Of a stretch of 64,000 nt of DNA, positions 23,409-34,684 are shown piece by piece. The stretch covers positions 26,525,795-26,589,794 of the forward strand of contig NC_092670.1 in the NCBI RefSeq assembly GCF_964355755.1. The letters are read 5' to 3'. Numbering within the stretch: position 1 is the first letter of the stretch; every line of letters starts with the position of its first letter. The notes beneath the pieces were generated by a model. That model was given only the letters and a program-made list of their open reading frames with translations, was not told where the DNA came from and ran no database searches. The position numbers were made by a program, and so were the translations under genes. This DNA comes from Antedon mediterranea (taxonomy: Eukaryota > Echinodermata > Crinoidea > Comatulida > Antedonidae).

Positions 23409-24366
23409 TAAACTTATAAGTCACTATTTTCTCTCTTTTATACACAAGGGAGCAGTTAAAATAATAGATTTGACCCTAAAGGTGACTGGAAACAGGCACT
23501 TTCCATCAATCAATACAGTGTCCCTTTGGAAGACGGAAGAAAAAACCCGATCGATCGTGGGACTGGAGCTTTATAAGTTTTACCGCATGTCCTATTATTA
23601 ACAAAACTGACACCAGTTTTTTACACCAGTAGCCAATCAGATGGGCAGGAATTTTGCTTGGTAGGAATCATCATCTGAATACCGTATTGTAGCAATGTAA
23701 GAGATGTAATATAGTTCACTATATATCTTTTGATTATAGATATCTGAAACAATTTTAGTTAGGAGTTGAATGGAATACAAAGATTATAAAGTGTTATTAA
23801 AAGTCATAATCAATAAAAATAAATTATATATTAATTATAGATAAACAGGTTGTTTATTCATTATTATTAATCCCATTGGGGCTACTAGTGACCTACAGTA
23901 CATGGGGGTACTGTGCAGTACATCCACAGAACAATTAACATTCTTGGTTTGGAGACCAGTGAATACACTTGCTTTTAGCACAGTTCAGTTAAAATATTGA
24001 AAGGCTATATACAGGTCAGAATGACAAAACTAAAATTGTCTATAGAATCAATTATTATCGGGAAGTGTTATGGAATAATACGTTAAACCACACTGTGTTT
24101 CTTCAGTTGTTTTTCTTCTGATTCCTTTTATTTAGTTACTTAACAACCATATACAAAATAATCAAAACTTTCGAAAGTAACATAAAATCCATTTTAATTT
24201 TTATAAACGATACACAATATCACACTTGAATTCTGAATGATAAATGAACAGCAAAGCAGAGAAAGTATTTCAACACAAGGGTTGATATACAATAAACATT
24301 GCTTTGGTCAACACTAATGTACATTTTCTGGCAAATCCTTGAATACCTAAAAAGGATTGTCCCTAA

Positions 24367-24636
24367 AGCCTGGTTTCCATTAAAATCGCTACAGCGTTTC
24401 CATTAAAATCGCTACACGCGCAGATGTCGCCGACGCAATCGGGAAGGCTCCCCGATTCATCGCAGACAAATCGGCAAAGTTCAACCATGTTCAACTTTGC
24501 CGATTTTGTCGGCGATGAATGGTATACGCGTGTACCAAAGAATATTTAGTGCTCGCGTACTAGATCCCCGATAAATTATAGCGTTTCCATAGAATCGCTA
24601 CGCTCTGTCGTGTAGCGATTTAATGGAAACCAGGCT
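24367..24636. mobile_element. Harbinger-like MITE, 270 bp, TAA duplication
   Basis: The left end AGCCTGGTTTCCATTAAA is mirrored by the right end TTTAATGGAAACCAGGCT (one indel). TAA lies at 24364-24366 and 24637-24639. The mirrored arm of the host repeat at 21738-21755 has the same flanks with a single TTA (minus-strand TAA) and no insertion, so the empty site is visible in this window. The interior contains a second inverted pair around GCCGATTTGTC. Non-coding. Confidence 0.9.
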
Positions 24637-24639
24637 TAA

Positions 24640-25777
24640 ATTGCAAGCATATTGGCATTCTATTCAAAAAGTAGGTCATTAGTAACCAAGTAAAGAAATA
24701 ACTGTGGGATCAGGACACTCTTCTCCTGACATCCTATCAATCAATACAAGTCCCTTTGGAAGAATGAAGAACAAACCCGATGGTGGGACTGGAGCTTTAT
24801 AGCCTTAGAATTTCAGCGCCGTGGTCTTAGATTCTAAGCCTCCTCCAGGCAGGCTTACGCTAACCGCGCGACGCGAGCGCTCCTGGCTAGCTAGTAATAT
24901 CATGGCAAAATTAACTTCTTTAAATACTGCTGTGAATTGATTTTATGATACTAGTGTAGAAAAGGGGTATTGAACTATAAGACGTGTATTATTATTTTTA
25001 TCTACCAATTGTTTCAATAGATAAAATCTATATAGGCCCACACCTACCTGACGATCAATTACTATTAGCGGTCCACAACCGCACCAACAAGCTGTACGCA
25101 TATTGTCCATACGCGGCCTAGCGCTACACTATTTTGACCAAGAAAAGACTGCATATAGTAGCATATTTAAAATTAATTTTTTTACAAATATTTGTTGGTA
25201 AACTTTAAGAATGTATCAATTAACCAATATTTACTATCAAATTACATACAATTTTGTTGCCAATATTTTTAATTATTTGCTAAAATCTCCTAGTATTTAC
25301 GTAATCAAACGCTATTGAATAGGCAGTGTGTCCATTCATGAATTAAAATGGCCTCAATATGTCCTACTGAGGAGCTTGTCGCTACTCCTTATTGTTAAAT
25401 TACTCTATTTGCACTTGTTGGTATAGCGCCCTCATTTGTCGGTAACTATAGGCTGGTTTGATTGTTTGAAATTCTTTACTAATAAAGTCTCAGTTAAGAC
25501 CGCTATATTGCAATCGACTTTATTTGCTGAGAGGCTTAACTAAGACTTTCGCGAGGGGCTTAGGCTTAGATCAAAGTCTATATATTGCAATCCGCCCCTG
25601 CCCTGGTGTTACATGTTACACTACTATTCAATGCTGAAAATTGTCCGGTGGACACTTTTAAACACCGGACACATTTCAAACTTCTACCGACCTACTCATT
25701 TTTGGGATTTACCCAAAACGTGGCCAACACAATAATTTTTTTTTTGGCCTAATGATGATGGTGATAGAGACAGGTTA
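24640..25777. other. Non-coding stretch
   Basis: Holds the end of the nested inverted arms, AT-rich sequence, and the right edge of the outer repeat near 25606. No gene is supported before the gypsy B gag fragment. Confidence 0.35.
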
Positions 25778-26374
25778 GTGTGTGGCGTAAACCATACGAC
25801 CATACAGAAAGCTATGCTAGCTAAAGGTGACACTTTAACTCTAGACTCTGCTGTTGAAATGGCTCAGGCAATGGAAGCAGCAGAAAAGAATACGGAACGT
25901 TTAACTAAGCATTCAGCAAATGATGTGCAAATCAATGCATTTACTCGTCATCACAACAAGCAATCTTCACCGAAGAATGCTTCACCGAGTACATATCAAC
26001 CAAAAAAGTCGTACTCACAGTTTAAACCGAAATATCAGCGTACTTGCCGGAACTGTAGATTAAATCAATCACCTAAATCATGTCCAGCTTTTGGCAAACA
26101 ATGCCATAACTGTCGAAAGTTAAAGCATTATGCTAAGTTGTGTCGGTCGACACGTGTCCATGAAATACAGGACTATGAAACAGAACACGAACATATAACA
26201 CAGCCACAGGGACCCTTCTATATCGATGAAGTAAAATACCTTGCCAATAATGAAGCAACTGTCGCAGTGACGTATAAACAAACAACGCTTGCAGTTAAAG
26301 CTGGATACTGGTGCAAAATGCAATGTACTCCCTCTCAACATTTTAAACAAAATCGCACCGAACGCACAAATTGA
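25778..26374 (+). pseudogene. gag C-terminal part with zinc knuckles, gypsy B
   Basis: The open frame starts inside gag (AVEMAQAMEAAEKNTERL helix) and reaches a cysteine-rich region: CRNC...CPAFGKQC followed by CHNCRKLKHYAKLC, a CX2CX4HX4C knuckle. The N-terminal capsid part is missing. At the end the frame runs into protease in the wrong register, so a frameshift near 26300 separates it from the DTG motif. The role would be RNA binding and packaging. Confidence 0.8.
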
Positions 26375-26489
26375 TAGTGATACAGTTACACTAGTATGCT
26401 TTGGTGGAACTAAGCTCCAAAGTAAAGGAACTGTTAAATTGATGTGCAGAATCGCTAATATACTCAACAGATTACACAATTCAGAATAG
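26289..26489 (+). pseudogene. Aspartic protease fragment of gypsy B
   Basis: This frame reads LKLDTGAKCNVLPLNIL with the catalytic DTG, then VTLVCFGGTKLQSKGTVKL, the flap and second strand region. It stops at 26489 before the ILG motif. A further frameshift probably links it to the RT frame, which opens at 26531 in LAFSNDVHEV. Confidence 0.75.
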
Positions 26490-26530
26490 TTGACAAGCAC
26501 ACATCTGCTATTTTAGGTCTTAAAGACTGT

Positions 26531-27832
26531 ATGCAGTTTGGATTGCTAGCCTTCAGCAACGATGTCCATGAAGTCACAGATAGAACATTTTCTGACGAAA
26601 TACTGACAAAGTATCGAGATCTGTTTGACACAACATTGGGTAAGCAACCAGTAACTTACCACATAACAGTAAATAAAGAAATAGACCCAATCGTCAGACC
26701 ACCACGAAAGGTTCCAATCGCAATGAAAAACAAAATTATTAACGAACTCAAACGCATGACTGATCAAGGGGTCATATCAGCAACCAATGAACCAACACCA
26801 TGGGTATCGTCTATGGTGGCAACACACAAAAAAGGGACTGATGAAATCCGCTTGTCATCATTTTGGCAGATCCCTCTTGATGATTACTCTTCGAAACTAA
26901 CAACATTCAACACGATCATTGGTCGATACAGGTTTCTCAGAATGCCGTATGGCCTAAGTTCGGGATCTGAAGTATTTCAGAGAACAATTGAGGACCTTTT
27001 TATAAACCTTCCATGTTTCATTGCCATAGACGACATCCTTGACTATGGGAAGACTCACCTTGAACATGATGCTAATCTTAGAAAGATACTAGACAGAGCG
27101 CGGAGCATTAACTTAAAACTTAACCCTGCCAAATGTCGATTTCGAGTTAACGAAGTCACATACCTTGGTCACGTATTTTCAGGCAGTGGCATGAAGCCAG
27201 ACCCAAAGAAAGTAGCAGCAATAATTGACATGCATGAACCAGAAGACATTACAGCCGTGCAGCGATTTCTAGGTATGGTTAATTATCTTGCAAAATACAT
27301 ACCTGATCTTAGCGACCTCGCCACCCCTCTCAGACAGCTGACACGAAAAGAAATAGCATGGCACTGGCAAGAGAATCATATCAATGCATTTGCCACAATC
27401 AAAACAAAGATCGCAGAAGCACCAACACTTAAATACTTTGATGTTACTAAACCCATTACTTTGACATGCGATGCTTCAAAATTTGGTCTTGGGTGTGCCT
27501 GCTTACAAGACAAAGGTCCAGTTGCTTATTCATCAAGGACAATGACCAGCGCCGAACAGCGCTATAGCCAAATCGAGAAGGAACTTCTAGCCATAGTTTG
27601 TGCATGTAACAAGTTTAAAGACTATATCTATGGGAAGCAAATAACTGTTGAAACAGATCATAAACCCCTGATCACTATAATGAGGAAGCCTATACATGCT
27701 GTCCCAGCTCATCTTCAAAGAATGCGCTTACAATTACAGAAATATGACATTAACCTTTTATATAAGCGTGGAGCAGAATTATATGTAGCAGATACTCTCT
27801 CGAGCACCACTTGCAAATTATGGCCAAAGTAA
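26531..27832 (+). pseudogene. RT-RNase H of gypsy B, motif A deleted
   Basis: A 433-residue frame is open throughout. It has PPRKVPIAMKNKI, TDQGVISATNEPTPWVSSMV and KKGTDEIRL, then jumps directly to SSFWQIPLDDYSSKLTTF; about 45 residues, including motif A with the first catalytic Asp, are missing without a frame change. The YXDD box reads AIDD (CFIAIDDILDYGKT). Connection and RNase H follow: LTCDASKFGLGCACL, SSRTMTSAEQRYSQIEKELLA and VETDHKPLITIM hold the catalytic acids. RNase H looks intact; RT cannot work. The frame ends in YVADTLSSTT just before the foldback insertion. Confidence 0.9.
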
Positions 27833-28579
27833 TGATGAAGCAGAGTATTTCGAAGTTATAGACAGGTTCCATTTCTCAAAAAACGGCCTAGAAAACGAAT
27901 CAAGAAGCATTTTTGGGTAGAAGCTGGGATCCACTTGATTTAGGATATTTCGACCTCACTGATTACGAATATGGCGGATCCCAAGCGAAATTCGGCCATC
28001 TAAGCCCTTAATTTGCATAATTAAAAATGGCGGCCATTTTTTATAATTACCCTATATCTCGAGAACCACTAGTCACAGATAATTAATTTTGGTTTCAAAA
28101 TGTTTTAAATATATGTTTTTATATTCACTTTAATGACACATTTTCTCAAAAAATGGATGCAAGTCTTATTTCTGACATTTTGACCTTTGACCTTGATTTA
28201 TCGTATCTCAGTAACCAATAATCGGAGAGACACGAAATAGGGCTCAAATTGTTCAGAAACTATACATTTATATTTATTATAATGAAATGTTTTTACAAAA
28301 AATGGCCGATTCTACAACTATTGACCTTTGAACTATTAGTCAAATATAAAAATATAATAATAATATAACTTTGAAAATTGTGGTCTTATGAATTTTGTTT
28401 TTGTTTTAAATTGTTTAAAACATGTGTGTTTCTATCCAGTCTAATGGCACATTTTGTACAAGAATAGCCGATAGTATGGTTATTGACCTTTAAACTACAG
28501 CATAGGCCTACTGTATACTAAATATAATTGCATATCTATGAAATTATTTATACACAATAATAATTAGTAAAATTATAAA

Positions 28580-29130
28580 ATTCACTGCCATCAAATATGA
28601 TGTATTATGATTTATATAGATTTTAAAAAATTTGAACACGCAAGTTACATTTGTTGAAATTTGAAATTACCTGCCATCAATATGATGGAGTATGATTATA
28701 GATTTTTTTTAATGTGAACATGTCAGCTACATTTGGAAATTACCTGCCATCAATATGATGGATTATGATTATAGATTTAAAAAAGAATTTGAACACGTAA
28801 GCTACATTTGAAAATTACCTGCACCATCAATATGATAGATTATGATTATAGATTTAAAAAAAGAATTGTAGCACGTCAGCTACATTTGGAAATTTGGAAA
28901 TTACCTGCTATCAATATGATGGATTATGATTGTATAGATTTAAAAGAAAATGTGGACACGTAAGCTACATTTGAAAATTACCTGCCATCAATATGATGGA
29001 TTATGATTATAGATTTAAAAAAGAATTTGAACACGTCAGCTACATTTGGAAATTACCTGCCATCAATATGATGGATTATGATTGTATAGGTTTGAAAGAA
29101 AATGTGAACACGTAAGCTACATTTGGAATG
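28580..29130 (+). repeat. Tandem units (71-86 bp), mirrored at 30605-31150
   Basis: The phrase CTGC(C)ATCAATATGATGG recurs near 28585, 28671, 28742, 28817, 28904, 28980 and 29055, each followed by ATTATGATT(G)TATAGATTTAAA and GAACACGT(A/C)AGCTACATTT. The mirrored array lies at about 30605-31150. The inner CATCAATATGATG is itself palindromic, so each unit can form a small hairpin. Tandem units inside the arms are typical of foldback transposons. Confidence 0.85.
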
Positions 29131-29148
29131 AACATGTTAAGGGCATCA

Positions 29149-30156
29149 GTTTTGATCATTCATGCAAAGGTTTCCATCATCTTTAGCGTTGTTACAGCGG
29201 CATAAAGCTGTACATGGTAGTTTTGACTTCTTGCACCTACATCTATTGGTTATGCATCGTGTTTTGCGTCCACAATAAATCATCTCTAACGAAAGAGTAG
29301 GAATAGCTTCATTTTTCAGAAGCACTGGTTGAAGTTTACCATTAGATAGCTCCCAACCAAAATCTGTTGGTGATGGCAAATGCTGGATATTGGCGATACA
29401 GCTTTTTTCCATACGAGTGCTTGGAAGTGTGCTCTTTTTATATGTTGGTGCACTGCATAGCTTGTTGGAGGTAATGCCCCTGGTTTGTTTTTTTTTTAAA
29501 CATGGCATGCCAAACTTCATTGGTACTTTTAACTTGACCAACACCGTAAACGTAGCAAATGAATCTTTCCGATTTCATAATAACTTGGTCACTGATAGGT
29601 TTCTCCCAGGTCTTTAATTAGTTCATAATTTTTGTTTAATACTTCCCATGCCGATGCCTTTGAGTGACCACTTAGATATGAGCAGGGAAGAGTTAAATTA
29701 CTGTATGTATGTATTAATGTAATTTAACTCTTCCCTGGATATGAGGTAGTATTGCATCCACTAATAGTGTGGAATGGAATCAGTGCTTTTGCAGAACCAT
29801 CCGGCAAGGCTTGAAAAATGTCTTTTATAGATACTTTCTTTTTTTGGATGTCCCTGTCATCATCCATTTGGATACCATGCTTTGGTAGTGAGACACTAGA
29901 ATCACTAGTACGTCTGTATCCCTAGAAGCAACTACAACTGTGTCGTATCGGACATTGGCAGCATGACAAGTCGCGTGTCCGCTTCTTCATGATCTGCTAC
30001 CAGAGACAACGTATTCGTGTAGACTTTTGATGATTTAACAACTGATTCTTCCATAAATCCACCAGCTGTGACAATTTCTTTGTCTATAGGAGCTTGGCGA
30101 ATCAACTCCTCTGATAGAAATCGTGCCAGATCTGCTTTATTTTCTTGTAATGCCAA
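29149..30156 (-). pseudogene. HEEADTRL/CXC-type protein gene fragment
   Basis: Reading from 30156 downward: a frame with SLVADHEEADTRLV, a frameshift, then VVVASRDTDVLVILVSLPKHG, ALPDGSAKALIPFHTISGCNTTSY, a 55-bp palindrome that adds a stop, SGHSKASAWEVLN, more frameshifts, and finally 29544-29149 with KLCSAP, PSPTDFGWEL and a cysteine cluster CRCKKSKLPCTALCRC...NLCMN. From memory, proteins with HEEADTRL, SRDTDV and a C-terminal CXC cluster are common, mostly uncharacterised and TE-like in marine invertebrates and may contain a PIN/FEN-like nuclease fold; that assignment is tentative. The C-terminal third is repeated, inverted, in the right arm (about 30232-30600). Confidence 0.65.
29683..29737. 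mobile_element. Micro-palindromic insertion, 55 bp, 8-bp TSD
   Basis: The ends CAGGGAAGAGTTAAATTAC and GTAATTTAACTCTTCCCTG are perfectly inverted around a 17-bp centre rich in TATG. The direct repeat GATATGAG lies at 29675-29682 and 29738-29745. Removing 55 + 8 bp restores the reading frame TSYLSGHSKASAWE of the surrounding minus-strand gene, so the insertion is real. hAT-like by its CAGGG tip and 8-bp duplication. Confidence 0.9.
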
Positions 30157-31859
30157 AAAGTTCGACCAGCAATTTGGCTGGCTGTGTTTTGGTTCATCTT
30201 TGTCTGGTGGTGTCCTTTATCGACAGTTTTAAGTTAGGCATGCCATGTTTAAAAAAAAAACAAAACCAGAGGCATACCTCCAACAAGCTATGCAGTGCAC
30301 CAGCATATAAAAAGAGCACACTTCCAATCACTCGTATGGAAAAAAGCTGTATCGTCAATCCAGCATTTGCCATTACCAACATATTTTGGTTGGGAGCTAT
30401 CTAATGGTAAACTTCAACCAGTGCTTCTGAAAAATGAAGCTATTCCTACTTCGTTAGAGATGATTTATTGTGGATGCAAGACACGATGCATAACCATATA
30501 GATGTAGGTGCAAGAAGTCAAAACTACCATATACAGCTTTATGCTGCTGTAACAAAGGCTAAAGATGACGGAAACCTTTGCATGAATGATCAAAACTGAT
30601 GCCCTTAACATGTTCATTCCAAATGTAGCTTACGTGTTCACATTTTCTTTCAAACCTATACAATCATAATCCATCATATTGATGGCAGGTAATTTCCAAA
30701 TTTCCAAATGTAGCTGACGTGTTCAAATTGTTTTTTAAATCTATAATCATAATCCATCATATTGATGGCAGGTAATTTTCAAATGTAGCTTACGTGTTCA
30801 CATCTTTAAAAATCTATAATCATAATCCATCATATTGATGGCAGGTAATTTTCAAATGTAGCTTACGTGTTCACATTTTCTTTCAAACCTATACAATCAT
30901 AATCCATCATATTGATAGCAGGTAATTTCCAAATTTCCAAATGTAGCTGACGTGTTCAAATTCTTTTTTAAATCTATAATCATAATCCATCATATTGATG
31001 GCAGGTAATTTCCAAATGTTGCTGACATGTTCACATCTTTAAAAATCTATAATCATACTCCATCATATTGATAGCAGGTAATTTCCAAATGTAACTTGCA
31101 TGTTCATTTTTTTTTTAATCTACATAAATCATAATACATCATATTTGATGGCAGTGAATTTTATAATTTTACTAAATTATTATTGTGTATAAATAATTTC
31201 ATAGTTATGCAATTATATTATATTTATTATACAGTAGGTCTATGCTGTAGTTCAAAGGTCAATAACCATATGTCATAAGACCAACATTTTCAGAGTTATA
31301 TTATTATATTTGACTAATAGTTCAAAGGTCAATAGTTGTAGAATCGGCCATTTTTTGTAAAAACATTTCATTATAATAAATATGAATGTATAGTTTCTGA
31401 ACAATTTGAGCCCTATTTCGTGTCTCTCCGATTATTGGTTACTGAGATACGATAAATCAAGGTCAAAGGTCAAAATGTCAGAAATAAGATTTGCATCCAT
31501 TTTTTGAGAAAATGTGTCATTAAAGTGAATATAAAAACATATATTTAAAACATTTTGACACCAAAATAAATTATCTGTGACTAGTGGTTCTCGAGATATA
31601 AGGTAATTATAAAAAATGGCCGCCATTTTTAATTATGCAAATTAAGGGCTTAGATGGCCGAATTTCGCTTGGGATCCGCAATATTCGTAATCAGCGAGGT
31701 CGAAATATCCTAAATCAAGTGGATCCCAGCTTCTACCCAAAAATGCTTCTTGCACCATATTTCAGAGGAAATAGAACTTGTCTATTATGTCTGTCCTACA
31801 AATATCAGAGCCCAGACAACAAGAATTAGCAACTGCTACACAAAACGATACTACACTGC

Positions 31860-32996
31860 AGAGGCGATGAACTTTCCATTCAAGATAATGGTGTAATATT
31901 AAAAAGCTTGAAAGCTATAATCCCAGAATCGTTACACTAAATTGTTGCACGAAGGTCATCCTTCAGCAGACGCAACACAACGTCGCGGAAGAGACATAGT
32001 TTTTTGGTCCAAAATGAGCTCTGACATAGATCAATATGTCCAGTCATGTTCAGTATGCAATAGCATGAAACCACACTTACAGAAGGAACCGCTACAAAGC
32101 TATCCAACTCCAGAAACACCCTTTCAAACCATCGGTGTTGACTTATTTGTTTGGAACGATTTAAACTATTTAGCGATTGGAGATTCTTACTCTACATGGT
32201 TTGATTTCTGTTCCCTACCTAACATAACAGCACATGCGGTAATCCTTAAACTAAAGAGCAGATTCGCTACTCATGGTGTACCCATAACATAATCACTGAT
32301 AATGCCAGACAGTTTGACTGCGCAAAATTTCGTGCTTTCGTCACTGAATGGAACTTTCATCATATCACCAGCCGTCCAACCTTTCCACAATTAAATGGAT
32401 TAGCGGAAAGCGCTATCAAACGTGCAAAAATATTTCTTGAGAAAACCAAACACGAAAGCTCCGATTTATACAAAAACTTATTAAATATTCGCAACATACC
32501 CACCACCCCCAGTTTAGGATCACCAGCTCAACGTCTCATGTCGCAAAGACTTCGAACTCCAATACCAACATCACAACCGCTCTTAAACCCACAAGTTATT
32601 ACTAATGTTACAAACTCTCTAAACCACCGTCATACCATAACAAAAAAGTCTTATGATAAGCACGCAAAATCTCTTCGACCTCTCAACCCAAATGAAACAG
32701 TACGCATCCAAACGAAAGCTGGCCACAACAAGATTGGTACTATAGTTCGTAACACAAACCACCCACGATCTTATATTGTCCATGTTAATGGCAGTGACTA
32801 TCGTCGTAACCGTCTTCATTTATTACCCGTCTCAGAAAGCAACGACCGCCTCAACATAACACCTACAACCTCCGATCGAGAAGATTTTCCATACTACCAT
32901 GACATCCAACCCACTCGCAATAATGTAAATAACTGTTTAATCACCACACGCTCTGGAAGAATATCACGGCCTAATCCTAGATACATCCAGAAATGA
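31860..32996 (+). pseudogene. Integrase of gypsy B, one frameshift
   Basis: The zinc finger reads LLHEGHPSADATQRRGRD...YVQSCSVCNSMKP (HHCC complete). The core has the acids in IGVDLFVW, ITDNARQF and NGLAESAIK, the D,D,E triad. The C-terminal part includes ETVRIQTKAGHNKIGTIV and SYIVHVNG. Two blemishes are seen: a stop just before the zinc finger (around 31938) and a 1-base frameshift near 32285 between VPIT and ITDN. Otherwise this is the best preserved integrase in the window. It would catalyse strand transfer of the retroelement cDNA. Confidence 0.9.
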
Positions 32997-33019
32997 ACTT
33001 TAAACTTTACCATGATAAG

Positions 33020-33529
33020 TTAAAGACCCCTTCCCTGCAATTTTGGACGTTTTTTGGAAAATAATACATATATATCACTTTAAAAACATTAAACCATGTC
33101 ATTCCTTGTCTTAAATGTACGTTTTATGGTAAATTATGATAAAAAGTGAGAAACAATGCACTACCTAAGTGGCTCGCGGCGATCGACCTCTCGTGGATGG
33201 TCTTTAGGCCTGGCCTAGCTGGTAAACATCGGTAACGTACAAACATCATACGCTAGCTATATACCTAGCCTGACGTTGTATAGTTGCTGCATTAATTGTC
33301 TTTCTATTTTTGCCAGACTCCGTTGATACAAATTGGGGAAAACCCGGTATTTTCGCTGAAAAGTTAGGAGTCTTCCATTTGTTTTGGCCTCACGATCGAT
33401 CGAAAAGTGGGCGAATTACAGGTGAAAAACAAAAATATCAATCCGCGCGCAATGCATTTTGGGATTTATAGCGGGCCGCTATACTTATTAGAATCGACTT
33501 ATTTTTCACATTTTTAACCGTTTAAAGAC
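33020..33529 (+). repeat. 0.5 kb repeat, inverted partner of 2484-3017
   Basis: Starts at TTAAAGACCCCTTCCC and ends at CCGTTTAAAGAC; nearly identical to the minus strand of 2484-3017, apart from about 24 bp of CTAGGC-rich sequence missing here. It follows the gypsy B integrase stop by 24 bp. Non-coding. TTAA at its start suggests a TTAA-specific non-autonomous element. Confidence 0.7.
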
Positions 33530-33604
33530 ATTGAGAAAGACTTACATAAAGAAAGACTTACATTAACAAGGACTAGTAGACACTAACACAATAACAAACC
33601 ATCC

Positions 33605-34684
33605 AGGTGTCACGAAACCTAAGACCACGAAAGCTAAGACCCCCTAAGACCTAAGATCACGAAAGCTAAGACCCAAGACCTAAGATTACAAATTCTAAGA
33701 TATACTACAGCTTAAAAACAATACTTGTTTATCCATACATAATTTTAAACACAGTAGGTTTCATTTATTACCATAAATATAATTTAATACTACCGCAAAA
33801 CATAGATAAACTCACATTATTTTCGCCCGTTGAGTAAATGTATATTTTTTCTTTACCACAAACAAACTTGACGGGTTGTTTGTTGGTATATATTTACTCC
33901 ATTGTGTTGGTTCAGAAGATGTTTTTCTTACGCACCTGCCTTTCTTGTATTTTGACTCCAAATTTGTTGACTAACTTTATCCTGAACACCACACTTTACA
34001 ATTAGGACTTATAGGCCTAAGTACTTTCAGAAGGAGAAACACATAATAACAAATAAATAAATCCTTTAAATTGATGATTTTACAGATGTGTTTCTTTGTA
34101 TACTGTAATGTAACTCCTCGAGCTCCCCATGCTCAATGTTTTTGTTTCTATGGAGCGCCAAAAGAGCAACAATAATAGTACAAGTATAAAAACAGAAAGA
34201 AAACGAAACAAAAAAACTTATCATGATTTTTAAATTAAAATTTATTTGCCAGTATTTATTTCCTCGTACTTGCATGATTATACTATTATCATTACAATTT
34301 TAATTTTACATTGTTCCATCCACACTGTAGATGGACTCCACAGAGTTTTAAGCCCTCTATATAATTTTTGCTCTTTTGACGTTCCATAGAAACAAAAACA
34401 TTGAACATGGGGTATGGCCTACTGTAGGCTAGTCATTTTGTGTGCGAGAAAAACGTCTGTAAAATCATCAATTTAAAAATGTATTTGTTACTTTTTATGT
34501 AATTCTTTTTCATGAAAGTGCCAATTCTAAGGTGTGGTATTCAGAATAAATGTTGGGAGTTAAAATACAAGAAAGGCAGGTGCAAAAGATAAATATTTGT
34601 AATCTTAGGTCTTAGGTCTTAGCTTTCTTGATCTTAGGTCTTAGGGGGTCTTAGCTTTCGTGGTCTTAGGTTTCGTGACACCCA
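33605..34684. mobile_element. MULE-like inverted-repeat element, 9-bp TSD
   Basis: The left end AGGTGTCACGAAACCTAAGA and the right end TCTTAGGTTTCGTGACACCC are mirrored for about 100 bp and consist of repeated AAGCTAAGACC / CCTAAGACCTAAGATC words. The direct repeat AAACCATCC (9 bp) lies at 33596-33604 and 34685-34693, the length typical of Mutator-like elements. A second inverted pair inside (34000-34165 with 34375-34560) is homologous to the arms at 34790-38190. No transposase is present. Confidence 0.8.

Larger units (their letters stand above)
21505..24797. repeat. Nested inverted-repeat island
   Basis: At least three mirrored pairs are visible: 21583-21990 with 24150-24797 (tip AAGCTCCAGTCCCAC); 21505-21632 with 23415-23575 (GGGTCAAATCTATTATTTTA); and 22140-22344 with 23590-23830 (CACCAGTTTTTTACACCA). 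They imply repeated inversion or insertion of one repeat family into itself. Two Harbinger-like MITEs (22345-23408 and 24367-24636) interrupt the arms. The short open frames in the arms and in the MITEs carry no protein motif. Confidence 0.75.
20617..25606. repeat. Outer degenerate inverted repeat, ~5 kb, with nested elements
   Basis: The left side GGGGCGGATTGCAATA (20617) is mirrored by TATTGCAATCCGCCCC near 25587-25603. AGACTTAAGCC- and TTAAGACC-type words recur inverted inside both edges (20640-20710 and 25490-25575). This may be an old inverted-repeat element that later collected the Harbinger-like insertions listed below. I see no clear target duplication. Confidence 0.5.
27858..31785. 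mobile_element. Foldback element with gene fragment, ~3.9 kb
   Basis: The left arm (27858 to about 29530) and right arm (about 30232 to 31785) are inverted copies; tips read ATAGACAGGTTCCATTTC and GAAATAGAACTTGTCTAT. From the tip inward each arm has a GC-richer block (GGATCCCA...AATGGC), modules of about 150 bp with TGACCTTTGACC words (perfect DR1 at 28181-28193 and 31460-31472), then about seven units of 71-86 bp with CCATCAATATGATGG, then the C-terminal coding part of a gene. The unique centre holds the rest of that gene. It inserted between RNase H and integrase of gypsy B, whose sequence resumes at ISEPRQQELATAT (about 31805). Confidence 0.85.
25778..32996 (+). mobile_element. Ty3/gypsy retrotransposon B, split by a foldback element
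   Basis: Gag C-terminal part, protease, RT-RNase H and integrase occur in order on the plus strand. The element is interrupted between RNase H and integrase by a 3.9 kb inverted-repeat element (27858-31785). The 5' part of gag and any 5' LTR are missing. The integrase C-terminus ends at 32996, 24 bp before the 0.5 kb repeat at 33020. Residues differ clearly from gypsy A, so the two are separate families. Confidence 0.9.

Noticed and set aside
23119-23445. 108-codon minus-strand frame in the Harbinger-like MITE
   Set aside because: It spans the terminal inverted repeat and leaves the element, with no protein motif.
2484-33529. One giant 31 kb transposon (Polinton-like) bounded by 0.5 kb inverted repeats
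   Set aside because: No DNA polymerase B, packaging ATPase or capsid gene is seen; the interior is unrelated gypsy and MITE debris, and the repeats look like two copies of a small TTAA element.
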